NCBI GenBank assembly: GCA_963664655.2
Contig: OY761554.1
Span: 4,278,001 to 4,342,000, forward strand
From: Desulfospira sp963664655
GTDB taxonomy: Bacteria; Desulfobacterota; Desulfobacteria; Desulfobacterales; Desulfobacteraceae
DNA: 64,000 bases
Direction: 5' to 3'
Shown here: in pieces, positions 23,941 to 33,020 of the stretch
Numbering within the stretch: the first letter of the stretch is position 1
Layout: each line of letters starts with the position of its first letter
Translations under genes and position numbers: made by a program
The notes under the pieces: model-generated
What the model saw: the letters and a program-made list of their open reading frames with translations, nothing else
Told to the model about the DNA's origin: nothing
The model's database searches: none

Positions 23941-26610
23941 TTGCCGGAAAAAAAAAGTAAAATACATGCCCCCACGGTGATCACGAGCCATGTCAATGCA
24001 GACTATGATGCTCTAGGGGCCATGCTGGCCGCCCAGAAACTGTATCCGGACAGCATCATTATCTTTCCGGGATCCCATGAAAAAGACCTGAGAAATTTTT
24101 TTATCAACTCAATGAGCTATCTGTTCAACATGGCAGACCCGGGCCATATTGACTTTTCGAAAACCACCACCCTGGTGCTGGTGGACACCCGGCAGCGCCA
24201 CCGGCTTTCCGGGGTGGATGAACTGCTTGAGAAAAAAGACCTTTCCATCCATGTCTTTGACCACCACCCGGATCAGGAAGGCGACGTAACCGCCCAGAAG
24301 GCCGTCATCCGAAATTACGGGGCCACCACCACGATCCTGAGCATGATTCTCCAGGAAAACGCCATCGTGCCCACCCCTGAAGAGGCCACGGTCATGGCCC
24401 TGGGGATTTACGAGGATACCGGCCTGTTTACCCACACCTCCACCACCCGGGAGGATTTTGACCAGGCCGGCTATCTGCTGTCCTGCGGGGCAAGCCTTGG
24501 CACCATTGTCAGCCTGGTGGTCAGAGAGATTAAAACCGAACATGTCACCTGGCTCAATGAACTGCTCAACGAGATGACGGTCCATAAAATCAACGGGATT
24601 GATGTCCATATTTCCACCATATCGGCTTCGGTTTACATCAATGACCTGGCCTCCATTGTCCAGAAAATCATGAGAATGGAAAACCTGGACCTGTTTTTTG
24701 CCATTGTTCTCATGGGCAATAAAATCAATATCATTGCCAGAAACCGGCTGCCCCAGGTCGATGCGGGCAGAATCCTTTCTTACTTTGGCGGGGGCGGCCA
24801 TGCCTTTGCCGCTTCGGCAAAGGTTGAGGAAACCACCCTGTCACAGGTTGAGATCATGCTCCTTGACCAGATCAAGCAGCATGTCAAGCCGGTGCAGCCG
24901 GCAAAGGCGTTGATGTCATCTCCGGCCATCACGGTGGCGCCGGATACCTCATGTTCAAAAGCCGCCCTGCTCATGACCCGGTATAACATTAACACCCTCC
25001 TGGTGGTGGACCCTCAGACCAATGCCTATGAAGGCTATATCACCCGGCAGGTGGCTGAAAAAACCCTGGTCCACAAACTTCAAGAACAGCCGGTCAGGGA
25101 TTACATGACCTCTGAAATCGGCCATGTCACAACCAATGCCGGGATATCTGAAATTGAACAAAAAATCATAGAGCGGAAACAACGGATTTTACCGGTAGTT
25201 GAAGACGGCCAGATCAAGGGGGTGATCACACGGACCGACCTGCTGTCCTACCTGGTGCAAAACAACAATGCCAAAAAAGACCTGGACCTTCCCGTGTTCA
25301 TGCGCCGCAGCGCCAGGAAGCGCCAGGTGGACAACCTGTTTAGCCAGCGGCTGCCCCTTCGGGTTTTAGAACTGTTAAAAGACATCGGCATTGCCGGCAG
25401 ACAGCTGAATACGGCAGCCTTTGTGGTGGGCGGATTTGTAAGGGACCTGCTGCTGAACCGGCCCAATGACGATATTGACATTGTGGTGGAAGGCGATGGC
25501 ATTCAATTTGCCAAAGCCGTTGCAGAGCAGATGGGGTGCCGGGTCAATGCCCATAAAAAATTCGGCACAGCGGTTCTTATTTTCCCGGATAACTTCAAGA
25601 TTGACGTGGCCTCTGCCCGGCTCGAATATTACACCATGCCGGCAGCCCTTCCCATTGTTGAAAAAAGCTCCATCAAACTGGATCTGGCCCGGCGGGATTT
25701 TACCATCAACACCTTGGCGGTCAGCCTTTCGCCGGAATCTTTTGGCACAATGATTGATTATTTTGGGGCCACCCGGGATATCAAAGACAAAACCATCCGG
25801 ATCATCCATAACTTAAGCTTTGTGGAAGATCCCACAAGAATTTTCAGGGCCATCAAATTTTCCAACCGGTTTGGGTTTAAAATCGGCAAGGTCACCTCCA
25901 ATCTCATTAAAAACGCCATCAAAATCGACTGCTTTAAAAACTTGGGCAACCTTCGGGTGTTATCGGAACTCAAGCAGATTTTAAGCGAAGAAAACCCCAT
26001 CCCGGCCATTCGGATGATGGCCTCCTACGGCCTTGAGAAAGTGATCCATCCGGATTTGACCATCATCCCGGAAACCTATCAGCTTCTCGAATCCGTCAAC
26101 AAAACCCTGACCTGGCATGATCTCATGTACGGGAATGAAGATTATCCAAGATGGGCGGTTTATTTTATGGCCCTGCTCCACCGGTGCTCTTTTAACATCT
26201 CAAAGGAGATCTGTGACCGTTTTTTTGTGTCGCCCGGTGAAAAGGCCCTGATGCTTGAAACCCGGTACAAGGCGGAACACCGGCTTACCAAAATTGAGCA
26301 CAGCCTGCCGTTGCTCCCCCCGGATCTTTACTGGGGCCTGATTTATTTTAAACCCGAATCCCTTCTTTATATGGTGGCCTTAAGTAAAAACGAAGCGGTT
26401 AAAAAAGAAATCCTGTCATTTTATACCCAATACCGCCATGTCAAGCCCCTGATTCAGGGCCGGGACCTTAAGGCGCTGGGCATTAAGCCGGGACCGGTCT
26501 ACACCCGGATATTGAACCAGGTGCTGAATGCCAAGCTTTCAGGCGGCCTTGCCACCAAAGAAGAAGAGCTGGCCTTTGCCAAAAGGGCTGCCCATAAATG
26601 TATTGATTAA
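23941..26610 (+). CDS. DHH-CBS-tRNA nucleotidyltransferase (CCA/A-adding) fusion protein
   Basis: An 889-residue fusion. Residues about 10-320 form a DHH/DHHA1 phosphoesterase (SHVNADYDALGAMLAAQKLY, VLVDTRQRHRL, VFDHHPDQEGDV, YFGGGGHAFAASA). Two CBS domains cover about 325-445 (ITVAPDTSCSKAALLMTRYN, DYMTSEIGHVTTNAGISE). The rest is a class II poly(A)/CCA polymerase: FVVGGFVRDLLLNRPNDDID with the metal-binding DID, then LARRDFTINTLAVSLS and the neck motif VEDPTRIFRAIKFSNRFGF. Start is TTG 23941, 7 nt after AGGAG. Related fusions occur in Aquifex and deltaproteobacteria, where A-adding and CC-adding activities can be split; CCA versus A addition cannot be told here. No second nucleotidyltransferase is in the window. 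Confidence 0.92.
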   Translation: MPEKKSKIHAPTVITSHVNADYDALGAMLAAQKLYPDSIIIFPGSHEKDLRNFFINSMSYLFNMADPGHIDFSKTTTLVLVDTRQRHRLSGVDELLEKKDLSIHVFDHHPDQEGDVTAQKAVIRNYGATTTILSMILQENAIVPTPEEATVMALGIYEDTGLFTHTSTTREDFDQAGYLLSCGASLGTIVSLVVREIKTEHVTWLNELLNEMTVHKINGIDVHISTISASVYINDLASIVQKIMRMENLDLFFAIVLMGNKINIIARNRLPQVDAGRILSYFGGGGHAFAASAKVEETTLSQVEIMLLDQIKQHVKPVQPAKALMSSPAITVAPDTSCSKAALLMTRYNINTLLVVDPQTNAYEGYITRQVAEKTLVHKLQEQPVRDYMTSEIGHVTTNAGISEIEQKIIERKQRILPVVEDGQIKGVITRTDLLSYLVQNNNAKKDLDLPVFMRRSARKRQVDNLFSQRLPLRVLELLKDIGIAGRQLNTAAFVVGGFVRDLLLNRPNDDIDIVVEGDGIQFAKAVAEQMGCRVNAHKKFGTAVLIFPDNFKIDVASARLEYYTMPAALPIVEKSSIKLDLARRDFTINTLAVSLSPESFGTMIDYFGATRDIKDKTIRIIHNLSFVEDPTRIFRAIKFSNRFGFKIGKVTSNLIKNAIKIDCFKNLGNLRVLSELKQILSEENPIPAIRMMASYGLEKVIHPDLTIIPETYQLLESVNKTLTWHDLMYGNEDYPRWAVYFMALLHRCSFNISKEICDRFFVSPGEKALMLETRYKAEHRLTKIEHSLPLLPPDLYWGLIYFKPESLLYMVALSKNEAVKKEILSFYTQYRHVKPLIQGRDLKALGIKPGPVYTRILNQVLNAKLSGGLATKEEELAFAKRAAHKCID

Positions 26611-26646
26611 ACGCTTGTTTTTTGATACTTGCGCAGTAAATTCAGA

Positions 26647-26730
26647 CTTGAGACCTTAGTATGGCGGCGGGTTTGTCATTTTTAAAGTTCTGATGTCTCA
26701 AGCCTAATGTCTAACACAACTTTAGGACCT
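26647..26730. repeat. TTGAGAC/TTAG-type simple spacer before trpS
   Basis: CTTGAGAC (26647-26654) and GTCTCAAG (26695-26702) form an 8-bp inverted repeat, surrounded by variations of GACCTTAG and TAATGTCTAACAC. Resembles degenerate intergenic spacer repeats; no leader peptide is seen. Confidence 0.35.
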
Positions 26731-26736
26731 TAACAT

Positions 26737-27750
26737 ATGAAAAATGCAGACTTTTTAACCGGTATAACCCCCAGCGGCACCCCCCATTTAGGAAACTATG
26801 TGGGCGCCATAAGGCCGGCCGTAGAATCCAGCAAGAATCCGGACCTTACATCCTACTATTTTCTGGCCGATTACCATTCCCTGATCAAAAACCATGACCC
26901 TGAAAAAAGACGGCAGTCCTCCCTTGAAATTGCAGCGGCCTGGATTGCCTTAGGCCTGGATTATAAAAACTGTGTGTTCTACCGCCAGTCTGACATTCCT
27001 GAAATTCCCGAGCTGACCTGGATTTTAACCTGTATGACCGCCAAGGGGCTGATGAACCGGGCCCATGCCTACAAAGCCCTGGTCCAGGAAAACGAAGAAA
27101 ACAACCACAAAGACCCGGACAAGGGCGTGACCATGGGACTGTTTTCCTATCCCGTTCTCATGGCCGCCGACATCCTCATGTTCAATGCCCGAAAAGTGCC
27201 CGTGGGCAAAGACCAGATCCAGCATCTGGAAATGACACGGGACATTGCCGCAAGGTTCAACCATGTGTACAAAGAGCTGTTTATTCTGCCCGAAGTGGTG
27301 GTGGACGATTCCTCTGCCGTGCTTTCAGGCCTGGACGGCCGGAAAATGAGTAAAAGTTACAACAACACCATTCCTTTGTTTGACACCCAGAAACGGCTTC
27401 GCAAAATGATCATGAAGATCCAGACCAACTCTTTGGGGCCGGATGAACCCAAAGACCCGGACACCTGCACCCTGTTTTCCATTTACCAGTCCTTTGCCTC
27501 AAAAGCGCAGACCAAGGCCATGGAAGAACGGTACCGCGAGGGAATTGCCTGGGGGGTCATGAAACAGGAACTGTTTGAACTCATTGATCAAGTGGTTAAA
27601 GAACCCCGGAAAGTTTATGAAGAACTGATGAACAACCCCGGGGATATTGATCAGATTTTAACCGCCGGCGCGGCCAAGGCCAGGGAATTTTCCGTTCCTT
27701 TTCTGGCGAAGATCCGGAAGGCTGTGGGTATCGGGCCTTTGAAAGGATGA
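26737..27750 (+). CDS. trpS: Tryptophanyl-tRNA synthetase
   Basis: Class I synthetase charging tRNA-Trp. The 337-residue protein has the HIGH-equivalent in GITPSGTPHLGNYVGAIRPA (residues about 9-28) and the KMSKS loop in GLDGRKMSKSYNNTIPLFD (about residue 200). The Trp-pocket stretch YPVLMAADILMFNARKVPVG and KDQIQHLEMTRDIAARFN are also typical. The gene follows the nucleotidyltransferase fusion by 126 nt on the same strand and converges on the pseudouridine synthase gene with a 21-nt gap. No attenuator was found upstream. Confidence 0.96.
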   Translation: MKNADFLTGITPSGTPHLGNYVGAIRPAVESSKNPDLTSYYFLADYHSLIKNHDPEKRRQSSLEIAAAWIALGLDYKNCVFYRQSDIPEIPELTWILTCMTAKGLMNRAHAYKALVQENEENNHKDPDKGVTMGLFSYPVLMAADILMFNARKVPVGKDQIQHLEMTRDIAARFNHVYKELFILPEVVVDDSSAVLSGLDGRKMSKSYNNTIPLFDTQKRLRKMIMKIQTNSLGPDEPKDPDTCTLFSIYQSFASKAQTKAMEERYREGIAWGVMKQELFELIDQVVKEPRKVYEELMNNPGDIDQILTAGAAKAREFSVPFLAKIRKAVGIGPLKG

Positions 27751-27771
27751 AAACTGCGAATCTGGCAGCGT

Positions 27772-28521
27772 TCATTTCTTTGCCAGTTTTTTACGGCTGA
27801 CCGGCTCATGGCTTGTCAGCCGTTTGATTTCTTTTGGCGTCAGGTGGCGCCACTCTCCGGGTTTTAAACTGCCCAGGGTGACGCTGGCCATGCGGACCCT
27901 TAAGAGCCGGGTGACCTGGTTGCCGGTTTTTCCCACCATTTTTCTGATCTGCCGGTTCAGCCCCTGTTTGAGAACCATCTTAAATTCGTCTTTGCCCAGC
28001 CGGGAAACCCTGGCTTTCCTTGTTTTTACCCCGTCAATGACCATGCCCCGGGCCATGGTCTCAAGGGCGTCATCGGTCACCGGGTTTAAGGTGGTTACCC
28101 GGTATTCTTTTTCATGATCATGGGACGGATGGGAGAGCCGGTTGTGAAGCTGCCCGTCATCGGTGAGCAGGACAAGCCCCTCGGAATCCTTGTCCAGCCG
28201 CCCTACAGGGTACACCCGTTTGTCGGTCTTCACCAGGTCCAGGATAATTTTACCGTGTTTCCTTGAACAGGAGGTGATTATTCCCCTGGGCTTATGAACC
28301 AGGATATAGGTATGGGCTTCTTCTGCCGGCAGGGTCACGGGGGTGCCGTCAAACCATACCCGGTCGGTCTGGGGACAAACCTTTGTGCCAAGTTCGGTGA
28401 CGGTCTTTCCGTTAACCTTGACCCGTCCTTCAAGGATATGGGTTTCGGCTTTCCTTCGCGAACAGATTCCTGAGTGGGCCAGAAATTTTTGCAGCCGGAT
28501 ATCAGGTTCGGTAGTCGGCAT
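27772..28521 (-). CDS. Pseudouridine synthase, RsuA/RluB family
   Basis: Converts a uridine in rRNA to pseudouridine. Start placed at ATG 28521 (MPTTEPDIRLQKFLAHSG), overlapping the argJ stop by 20 nt; ATG 28533 is an alternative. The N-terminal S4 RNA-binding domain (residues 8-65) is LQKFLAHSGICSRRKAETHI. The catalytic domain has motif II VYPVGRLDKDSEGLVLLTDD with the essential Asp in GRLDKDSEG. Later stretches are LSHPSHDHEKEYRVT and LKQGLNRQIRKMVGKTGNQV. The C-terminal RKKLAKK tail is basic. Whether it modifies 23S (RluB) or 16S (RsuA) rRNA is not decided; the length (249) and RQIRKM motif lean to RluB. Confidence 0.9.
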   Translation of the reverse strand: MPTTEPDIRLQKFLAHSGICSRRKAETHILEGRVKVNGKTVTELGTKVCPQTDRVWFDGTPVTLPAEEAHTYILVHKPRGIITSCSRKHGKIILDLVKTDKRVYPVGRLDKDSEGLVLLTDDGQLHNRLSHPSHDHEKEYRVTTLNPVTDDALETMARGMVIDGVKTRKARVSRLGKDEFKMVLKQGLNRQIRKMVGKTGNQVTRLLRVRMASVTLGSLKPGEWRHLTPKEIKRLTSHEPVSRKKLAKK

Positions 28522-29671
28522 TGATGGTGACATACTCTTTGGAAAAATCACAGAACCAGAAAGCATCGGATTCATGGCCCAGATTTAAATCCAGCACCAT
28601 GTTAATCTCGGCTTTCCGCATAATGGCGGCGGCTTTTTTTTCAGCTTCAATGCCCTGCCACTTTCCCCTGATTACCAGGGCGGTATCCCCGAAGTATAGA
28701 TCCATGAGATCCTGGTCCACCCTTGCCCCGGACCTGCCGGCGGCAGCTGTAATTCTGCCCCAGTTGGGGTCCTGGCCGTAGATGGCCGTCTTGACCAGGT
28801 TGGAATGGGCAATGGCTTCGGCCGCCTTAAAGGCGTCTTCTTTGGTCAGCGCCCCCTGAACGCGGATCTGAACCAGTTTGGTGGCCCCTTCCCCGTCCCG
28901 GACAATCCATTTGGCCAGATCCTGGCAAACCTGATCCAGAAGGCCTTGAAAGGCTTCTTTATTATTTTCAGTGATCATGGCCCCGCTTTGCCCTGAGGCC
29001 AGACACAGCAGGGTATCGTTGGTGCTGGTATCCCCGTCAACGGTAATCCGGTTAAAGGATTGTGCGTTGGCCCGGACCAGACAGGATTTTAAAAGGTCAG
29101 CCGGGATACCGGCATCGGTACAGACATAGGCCAGCATGGTGGCCATATCCGGGCGGATCATTCCCGATCCTTTGGCAATACCGGTCATTGACACTGTTTT
29201 ACCGTCAATTTCAACCTGTCCATTCACCACTTTGGGAACCGTATCCGTAGTCATGATGGCGGCTGCAAAATCATCCGGACTTGGGGACAGGCTGTCCTTT
29301 AACTTAGGGATGGCCGCTTCAAACCGATCCATGGGAAGGGGTGCCCCGATCACCCCGGTGGAAGAGACCATGACCGTATCTTCAGGCGCATTGAAAACCG
29401 CTGCTGTGATATTTGCGCACCGGGCCGCATCCAAAATCCCCTGATCCCCGGTATAGCAGTTGGCATTGCCTGAGTTGGCCAGCACCGCCCGGACCTTTCC
29501 CTTTTTAATGACCTTTTGTCCCAGGAGCACCGGGGCGGCCTTGACCTGGTTCTTTGTGAACAATGCGGCGGCTGAGGCCGGTTCATCACAGAGAATTACC
29601 CCCAAATCTTTTTTACCGTTTTTTTTCTTAATACCGGCGGCAACACCGGCAAACCAAAATCCTTTGATCAT
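28502..29671 (-). CDS. argJ: Bifunctional glutamate N-acetyltransferase / N-acetylglutamate synthase
   Basis: Recycles the acetyl group in arginine synthesis (ornithine acetyltransferase). The 389-residue precursor should self-cleave before the Thr in GSGMIRPDMATMLAYVCTDA (cleavage Ala-Thr at about residue 180), a signature of the family. Other motifs are ANSGNANCYTGDQG, VSSTGVIGAPLPMDRF, NRITVDGDTSTNDT, REGEGATK-like DGEGATKLVQI, and KTAIYGQDPNWGRITAAAG. The start is near ATG 29671. It lies between the SWIM gene and the pseudouridine synthase on the minus strand. No other arg gene is near. Confidence 0.96.
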   Translation of the reverse strand: MIKGFWFAGVAAGIKKKNGKKDLGVILCDEPASAAALFTKNQVKAAPVLLGQKVIKKGKVRAVLANSGNANCYTGDQGILDAARCANITAAVFNAPEDTVMVSSTGVIGAPLPMDRFEAAIPKLKDSLSPSPDDFAAAIMTTDTVPKVVNGQVEIDGKTVSMTGIAKGSGMIRPDMATMLAYVCTDAGIPADLLKSCLVRANAQSFNRITVDGDTSTNDTLLCLASGQSGAMITENNKEAFQGLLDQVCQDLAKWIVRDGEGATKLVQIRVQGALTKEDAFKAAEAIAHSNLVKTAIYGQDPNWGRITAAAGRSGARVDQDLMDLYFGDTALVIRGKWQGIEAEKKAAAIMRKAEINMVLDLNLGHESDAFWFCDFSKEYVTINADYRT

Positions 29672-29720
29672 ATATGATTCCTTTCGAATGGGTCTTTACC
29701 CAACGTAACCTTGTGCCGGT

Positions 29721-29779
29721 CCGGATACTTGGCCCAGATGCAAAATTTCCTGCAACGCCGCAGATGGGTGGGTATCCGG
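29721..29779. repeat. Short, inverted member of the hairpin repeat family
   Basis: Contains GGCCCAGATGCAA and CTGCAACGCCGCAGATGGGT, the two inner segments of the 125-bp repeats, in opposite orientation. The middle stem is deleted and the outer stem replaced by CCGGATAC and GTATCCGG. It sits between the SWIM gene stop and argJ. Confidence 0.75.
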
Positions 29780-29790
29780 CCAGACACGCC

Positions 29791-30764
29791 TTAGAACCCG
29801 GGCAGCTTGAACTTCATGGTGACCTCTAAGGTGGCCTTGTCCAGGGTTATCATTTTTCCCTGGGCATCGGATGTTTCCATTTTCTGTCCCGTGGCCATTT
29901 CCATGAGGCCTGCAATAAAACTCATGCCTGAGTTTAACACCGCTTCGACCTTTTCAGGGGCCTGGGCCGCAATAATATTTTGCGGAACATGCCGCTGCCG
30001 TCAAAATATTCATCTAAGATGGTATCGGTGTCTTCAGGGATATCCACAGATTTATCCCCATACATCCGGGGGGCTTCCAAAACCGAATCCCAGAAAACGT
30101 CAATAAAGGGAAAGGTTTCCACAGGTATCCGCTTGTTGTAATCGGATTCACGCTTGAGCTGGTTCACGGCAAAGTGAATATGCTTGCAGGTCCCCAGGCC
30201 ATTGGTCATATAATCCGGGCAGGTGCAGTGGCCGGTTCCGGTTTCAGGATCATGGAGGGTGACCTGGTATTTTCGGTTGTTCTTGCTGATCACCAGATGG
30301 TCCCCTTTGAACATATCACCGGGCACCAGTTCAAATTTTTCCACCCGGGCCCTTTTTTCTCGGTCTTCTATGGCCAGAGCCTTTATCTCTTCACTGGTTA
30401 AAAACTCTTTCTCCTCTTGGGGCCCGCCAGAGGCAACGGCCGTTTCTGTGGCCCCTTTTTTTATCAGGATCTGCCTTGCGTGAAGGGCCGCCGCCACCAC
30501 ATGCTTGCACCCGTCCCCGGGATAAGGGCAGGTGCAGGAGGAAAGGATTTGATGGCCGCCAAACTGAATTTTAGTGGTATAGTCCCCGTAGGCCCCGTCC
30601 ACCTGATAAACAAACTGTTTCTCGGTCAGACTGCCTTTGGACAAAAAAAACGATCCCCCCTCCAAAAGGGCCTCCCCCCGGCTGAAAATCAACGGGGAAT
30701 CAGCCAGTTCTTTTTGTATGTACGCTTTTGACGGAATCTGCATGAATACATTAAATCCTTCCAT
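29791..30764 (-). CDS. SWIM zinc-finger protein of unknown function, with an apparent frameshift
   Basis: Two SWIM-type CxCx(n)CxH fingers are visible: SSCTCPYPGDGCKHVVAAAL and GHCTCPDYMTNGLGTCKHIH. Such fingers bind DNA or protein and often sit at the front of SWI2/SNF2 helicases; no helicase domain is present. The first frame stops at 29934 after an abrupt Arg-rich tail. One added T in the T4 run at 29978-29981 (A4 on the coding strand) joins it to a coding-like frame (RKNIIAAQAPEKVEAVLNSG through ATLEVTMKFKLPGF) ending at 29791. I annotate the restored gene of about 324 residues. The start is uncertain: ATG 30764 or 30743. The real extent depends on whether the indel is genuine. Confidence 0.65.
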
Positions 30765-31149
30765 AAAATCCGGACGATCAGCATGATCTGTTCCACAACC
30801 TGGTGTCTTTTTAATACACCTTTCCTGAATTGACAACGTGAAAAAATGGAATGGCGGTCCAGTCAGCCAGAATAAATCCAAACGGTTTCCCGGGGAATGA
30901 TATTTTTAAATGGGGCCGTTTTATATTAAAAAATTTGATTTTACACCTTAATGGCGTTAGTATGAATTCCAGTATGGGCATAGTTTGTTTAATAGAACAA
31001 AGCATCCCCATATGTTAAAAGGCCTTATAATCATACAGACCTTAAAAAAAATAAATCTATTTCGCTTAAAATTAAAAACGCTTTAAAAAGAAAGGCTTTT
31101 CTGAACATTCATCCGGTATCACACCAAAAATGAAAGGTAAAAATAGAGC
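30765..31149. other. AT-rich intergenic region before the glycan locus
   Basis: No gene, tRNA or repeat recognised. The sequence becomes AT-rich here, marking the composition change into the glycan locus. A GGCGTTAGTATG stretch at 30952-30963 partly resembles the ops/JUMPstart core but differs at three positions. AAAGGTAAAAATAGAGC precedes the rfbF start. Confidence 0.5.
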
Positions 31150-31923
31150 ATGAAAGTGGTCATATTATGCGGCGGCATGGGGACCCGTTTAAAAGAGGAA
31201 ACCGAATACCGGCCCAAACCAATGGTTAAAATCGGGGATAAGCCCATTCTCTGGCATCTGATGAACATTTTTGCCTATCATGGGTATAAAGACTTTATAT
31301 TATGCCTGGGCTATAAAGGAGACATGATCAAAGAGTATTTTATCAATTTTGAAATGCTCAACAACGATTTTACCATCAACCTGTCCCATCCCCAGGAAGT
31401 AAAAATCCATCAGCCACTCTACAGTGACTGGTGCGTAACCCTGGCAGATACCGGAGAAAAAACCCTGAAAGGGGCACGGCTTAAAAAAATAGAAAAGTAT
31501 ATTGACACGGATATTTTTTTGGCAACTTATGGGGACAGCATTGGAAACATTGATATTCATTCCTTATTGCGCTTTCACAAAAGCCACGGGAAAATAGCCA
31601 CCATCTCAGGCGTTACCCCTGCAGCCAGGTTCGGCAAAATGAAATTAGAAAATAATAAAGTACTCAGTTTCCATGAAAAGCCCAAAACGACAGAATCTAT
31701 TGTTAACGGCGGATTCATGGTTTTCAGCACAAAAATATTTGATTATCTTACGGCAGATGACAACTGTGATCTGGAATACGGCCCGTTTGAGCAGCTTGCA
31801 AAAGACGGACAGCTTATGATGTACCGGCATAAAGGGTTCTGGGCCTGTATGGATACCATTCGGGACATGGAATATTTAAACGAATTATGGACCTTAAATC
31901 AAGCGGGATGGCTGTTTGACTAA
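31150..31923 (+). CDS. rfbF: Glucose-1-phosphate cytidylyltransferase
   Basis: Makes CDP-glucose from CTP and glucose 1-phosphate, the first step toward CDP-6-deoxyhexoses. 257 residues. The nucleotidyltransferase loop VVILCGGMGTRLKEETEYRP (residues 3-22) is followed by KPMVKIGDKPILWHLMNIFA, and later YGDSIGNIDIHSLLRFHKSH, VNGGFMVFSTKIFDYL and YRHKGFWACMDTIRDMEYLN. The GMGTRLKEETE loop and PKPM motif match RfbF rather than RmlA. Its stop overlaps the rfbG start (TAATG at 31921-31925), so the pair is translationally coupled. Confidence 0.96.
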   Translation: MKVVILCGGMGTRLKEETEYRPKPMVKIGDKPILWHLMNIFAYHGYKDFILCLGYKGDMIKEYFINFEMLNNDFTINLSHPQEVKIHQPLYSDWCVTLADTGEKTLKGARLKKIEKYIDTDIFLATYGDSIGNIDIHSLLRFHKSHGKIATISGVTPAARFGKMKLENNKVLSFHEKPKTTESIVNGGFMVFSTKIFDYLTADDNCDLEYGPFEQLAKDGQLMMYRHKGFWACMDTIRDMEYLNELWTLNQAGWLFD

Positions 31924-33020
31924 TGGACCGTCTATTTCAATTTTTTCGTGGGAAAAAAATTTTTATAACCGGCCATACCGGATTTAAGGGAACATGGCTT
32001 TGTATCTGGCTTAGAATGATGGGGGCCAGAATCTGCGGGTTTTCTCTTGCTCCCCCGACCCCGTTAAACTTTTATACCCTATCCGGCATTGCCAACGATA
32101 TTTCCTCTATCGAAGCGGACATCAGAGACTTTGAGGCCCTGCATAAAGCGATAACGAAATTCCAGCCCGACATCGTCATTCACCTGGCCGCCCAGGCCCT
32201 GGTCAGAAGATCTTATGCCGATCCTGTTGAAACATACTCAACCAATATCATGGGAACCGTCAACTTGCTGGAAAGCATAAGACGTATTAAAAATATAAAA
32301 GCCGTCATCAATGTGACAAGCGATAAATGCTATGAGGATAAAAAGCTTTCAAGGGGATATAAAGAGACGGATCAAATGGGTGGTTTTGATCCGTATTCTA
32401 GCAGTAAGGGATGCTCGGAGCTGATCACTTCAGCATACTCACGCTCCTTTTTTTCGGCTAAGTCTTCAAATTTGGATATCGGAACTTATATTGCCAGTGC
32501 CCGTGCCGGGAATGTAATCGGCGGCGGGGACTTTGCCCAAGATCGTCTCATACCGGATATGGTAAAAGCCTTTTTGAATAAAAAAACGGTAAATATTCGT
32601 CATCCTGAGGCCATCCGGCCGTGGCAGCATGTGATTGAACCGTTATTCGGATATCTGCTGCTTTCATGGAAACTTTATGAACATGGGGCAGAATTTTCAG
32701 GCCCATGGAATTTCGGGCCGGATAACGCCGGGTTAAAAAATGTTGGATATCTTGCCGATAAATTTGCGGCCCTGTGGAAAGACGGGGCCGGATGGGTGCA
32801 AGAAGATCCGGCTTGCCATCCCCATGAATCTCATGTCCTTGAACTTGATCCGTCAAAAGCCAGGGCACTGCTCGCCTGGCAGACAAGATGGGATATAGAC
32901 CAAATATTAATTCATACGGCTGAGTGGTATAAATGTTATAGGGATACCCCCCAAAAGCTTATGGACCTGTCTGAATTGCAAATCAGAACCTATGAAAGAT
33001 TGATTAATGAAGTTTTTTGA
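31923..33020 (+). CDS. rfbG: CDP-glucose 4,6-dehydratase
   Basis: Short-chain dehydrogenase/reductase forming CDP-4-dehydro-6-deoxy-D-glucose. 365 residues. The NAD-binding motif is KIFITGHTGFKGTWLCIWLR (residues 11-30). The rest includes VIHLAAQALVRRSYADPVET, NVTSDKCYEDKKLSRGYKET, DPYSSSKGCSELITSAYSRS (YxxxK equivalent in the YSSSK stretch), ASARAGNVIGGGDFAQDRLI and RPWQHVIEPLFGYLLLSWKL. These match CDP-glucose dehydratases closely. It overlaps the following epimerase-like gene by 14 nt. Confidence 0.95.
   Translation: MDRLFQFFRGKKIFITGHTGFKGTWLCIWLRMMGARICGFSLAPPTPLNFYTLSGIANDISSIEADIRDFEALHKAITKFQPDIVIHLAAQALVRRSYADPVETYSTNIMGTVNLLESIRRIKNIKAVINVTSDKCYEDKKLSRGYKETDQMGGFDPYSSSKGCSELITSAYSRSFFSAKSSNLDIGTYIASARAGNVIGGGDFAQDRLIPDMVKAFLNKKTVNIRHPEAIRPWQHVIEPLFGYLLLSWKLYEHGAEFSGPWNFGPDNAGLKNVGYLADKFAALWKDGAGWVQEDPACHPHESHVLELDPSKARALLAWQTRWDIDQILIHTAEWYKCYRDTPQKLMDLSELQIRTYERLINEVF

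Noticed and set aside
24109..24801. Open frame of 230 codons antisense to the nucleotidyltransferase fusion
   Set aside because: The sense strand encodes clear DHH motifs here; the antisense frame has no recognisable domain or start signal.
26611..26736. Trp leader/attenuator or T-box upstream of trpS
   Set aside because: No Trp-rich small frame and no terminator hairpin; the inverted repeat there belongs to a spacer-type repeat.
30952..30963. Candidate ops/JUMPstart element upstream of rfbF
   Set aside because: GGCGTTAGTATG differs from the ops core at three of twelve positions and no RfaH-like gene is present.
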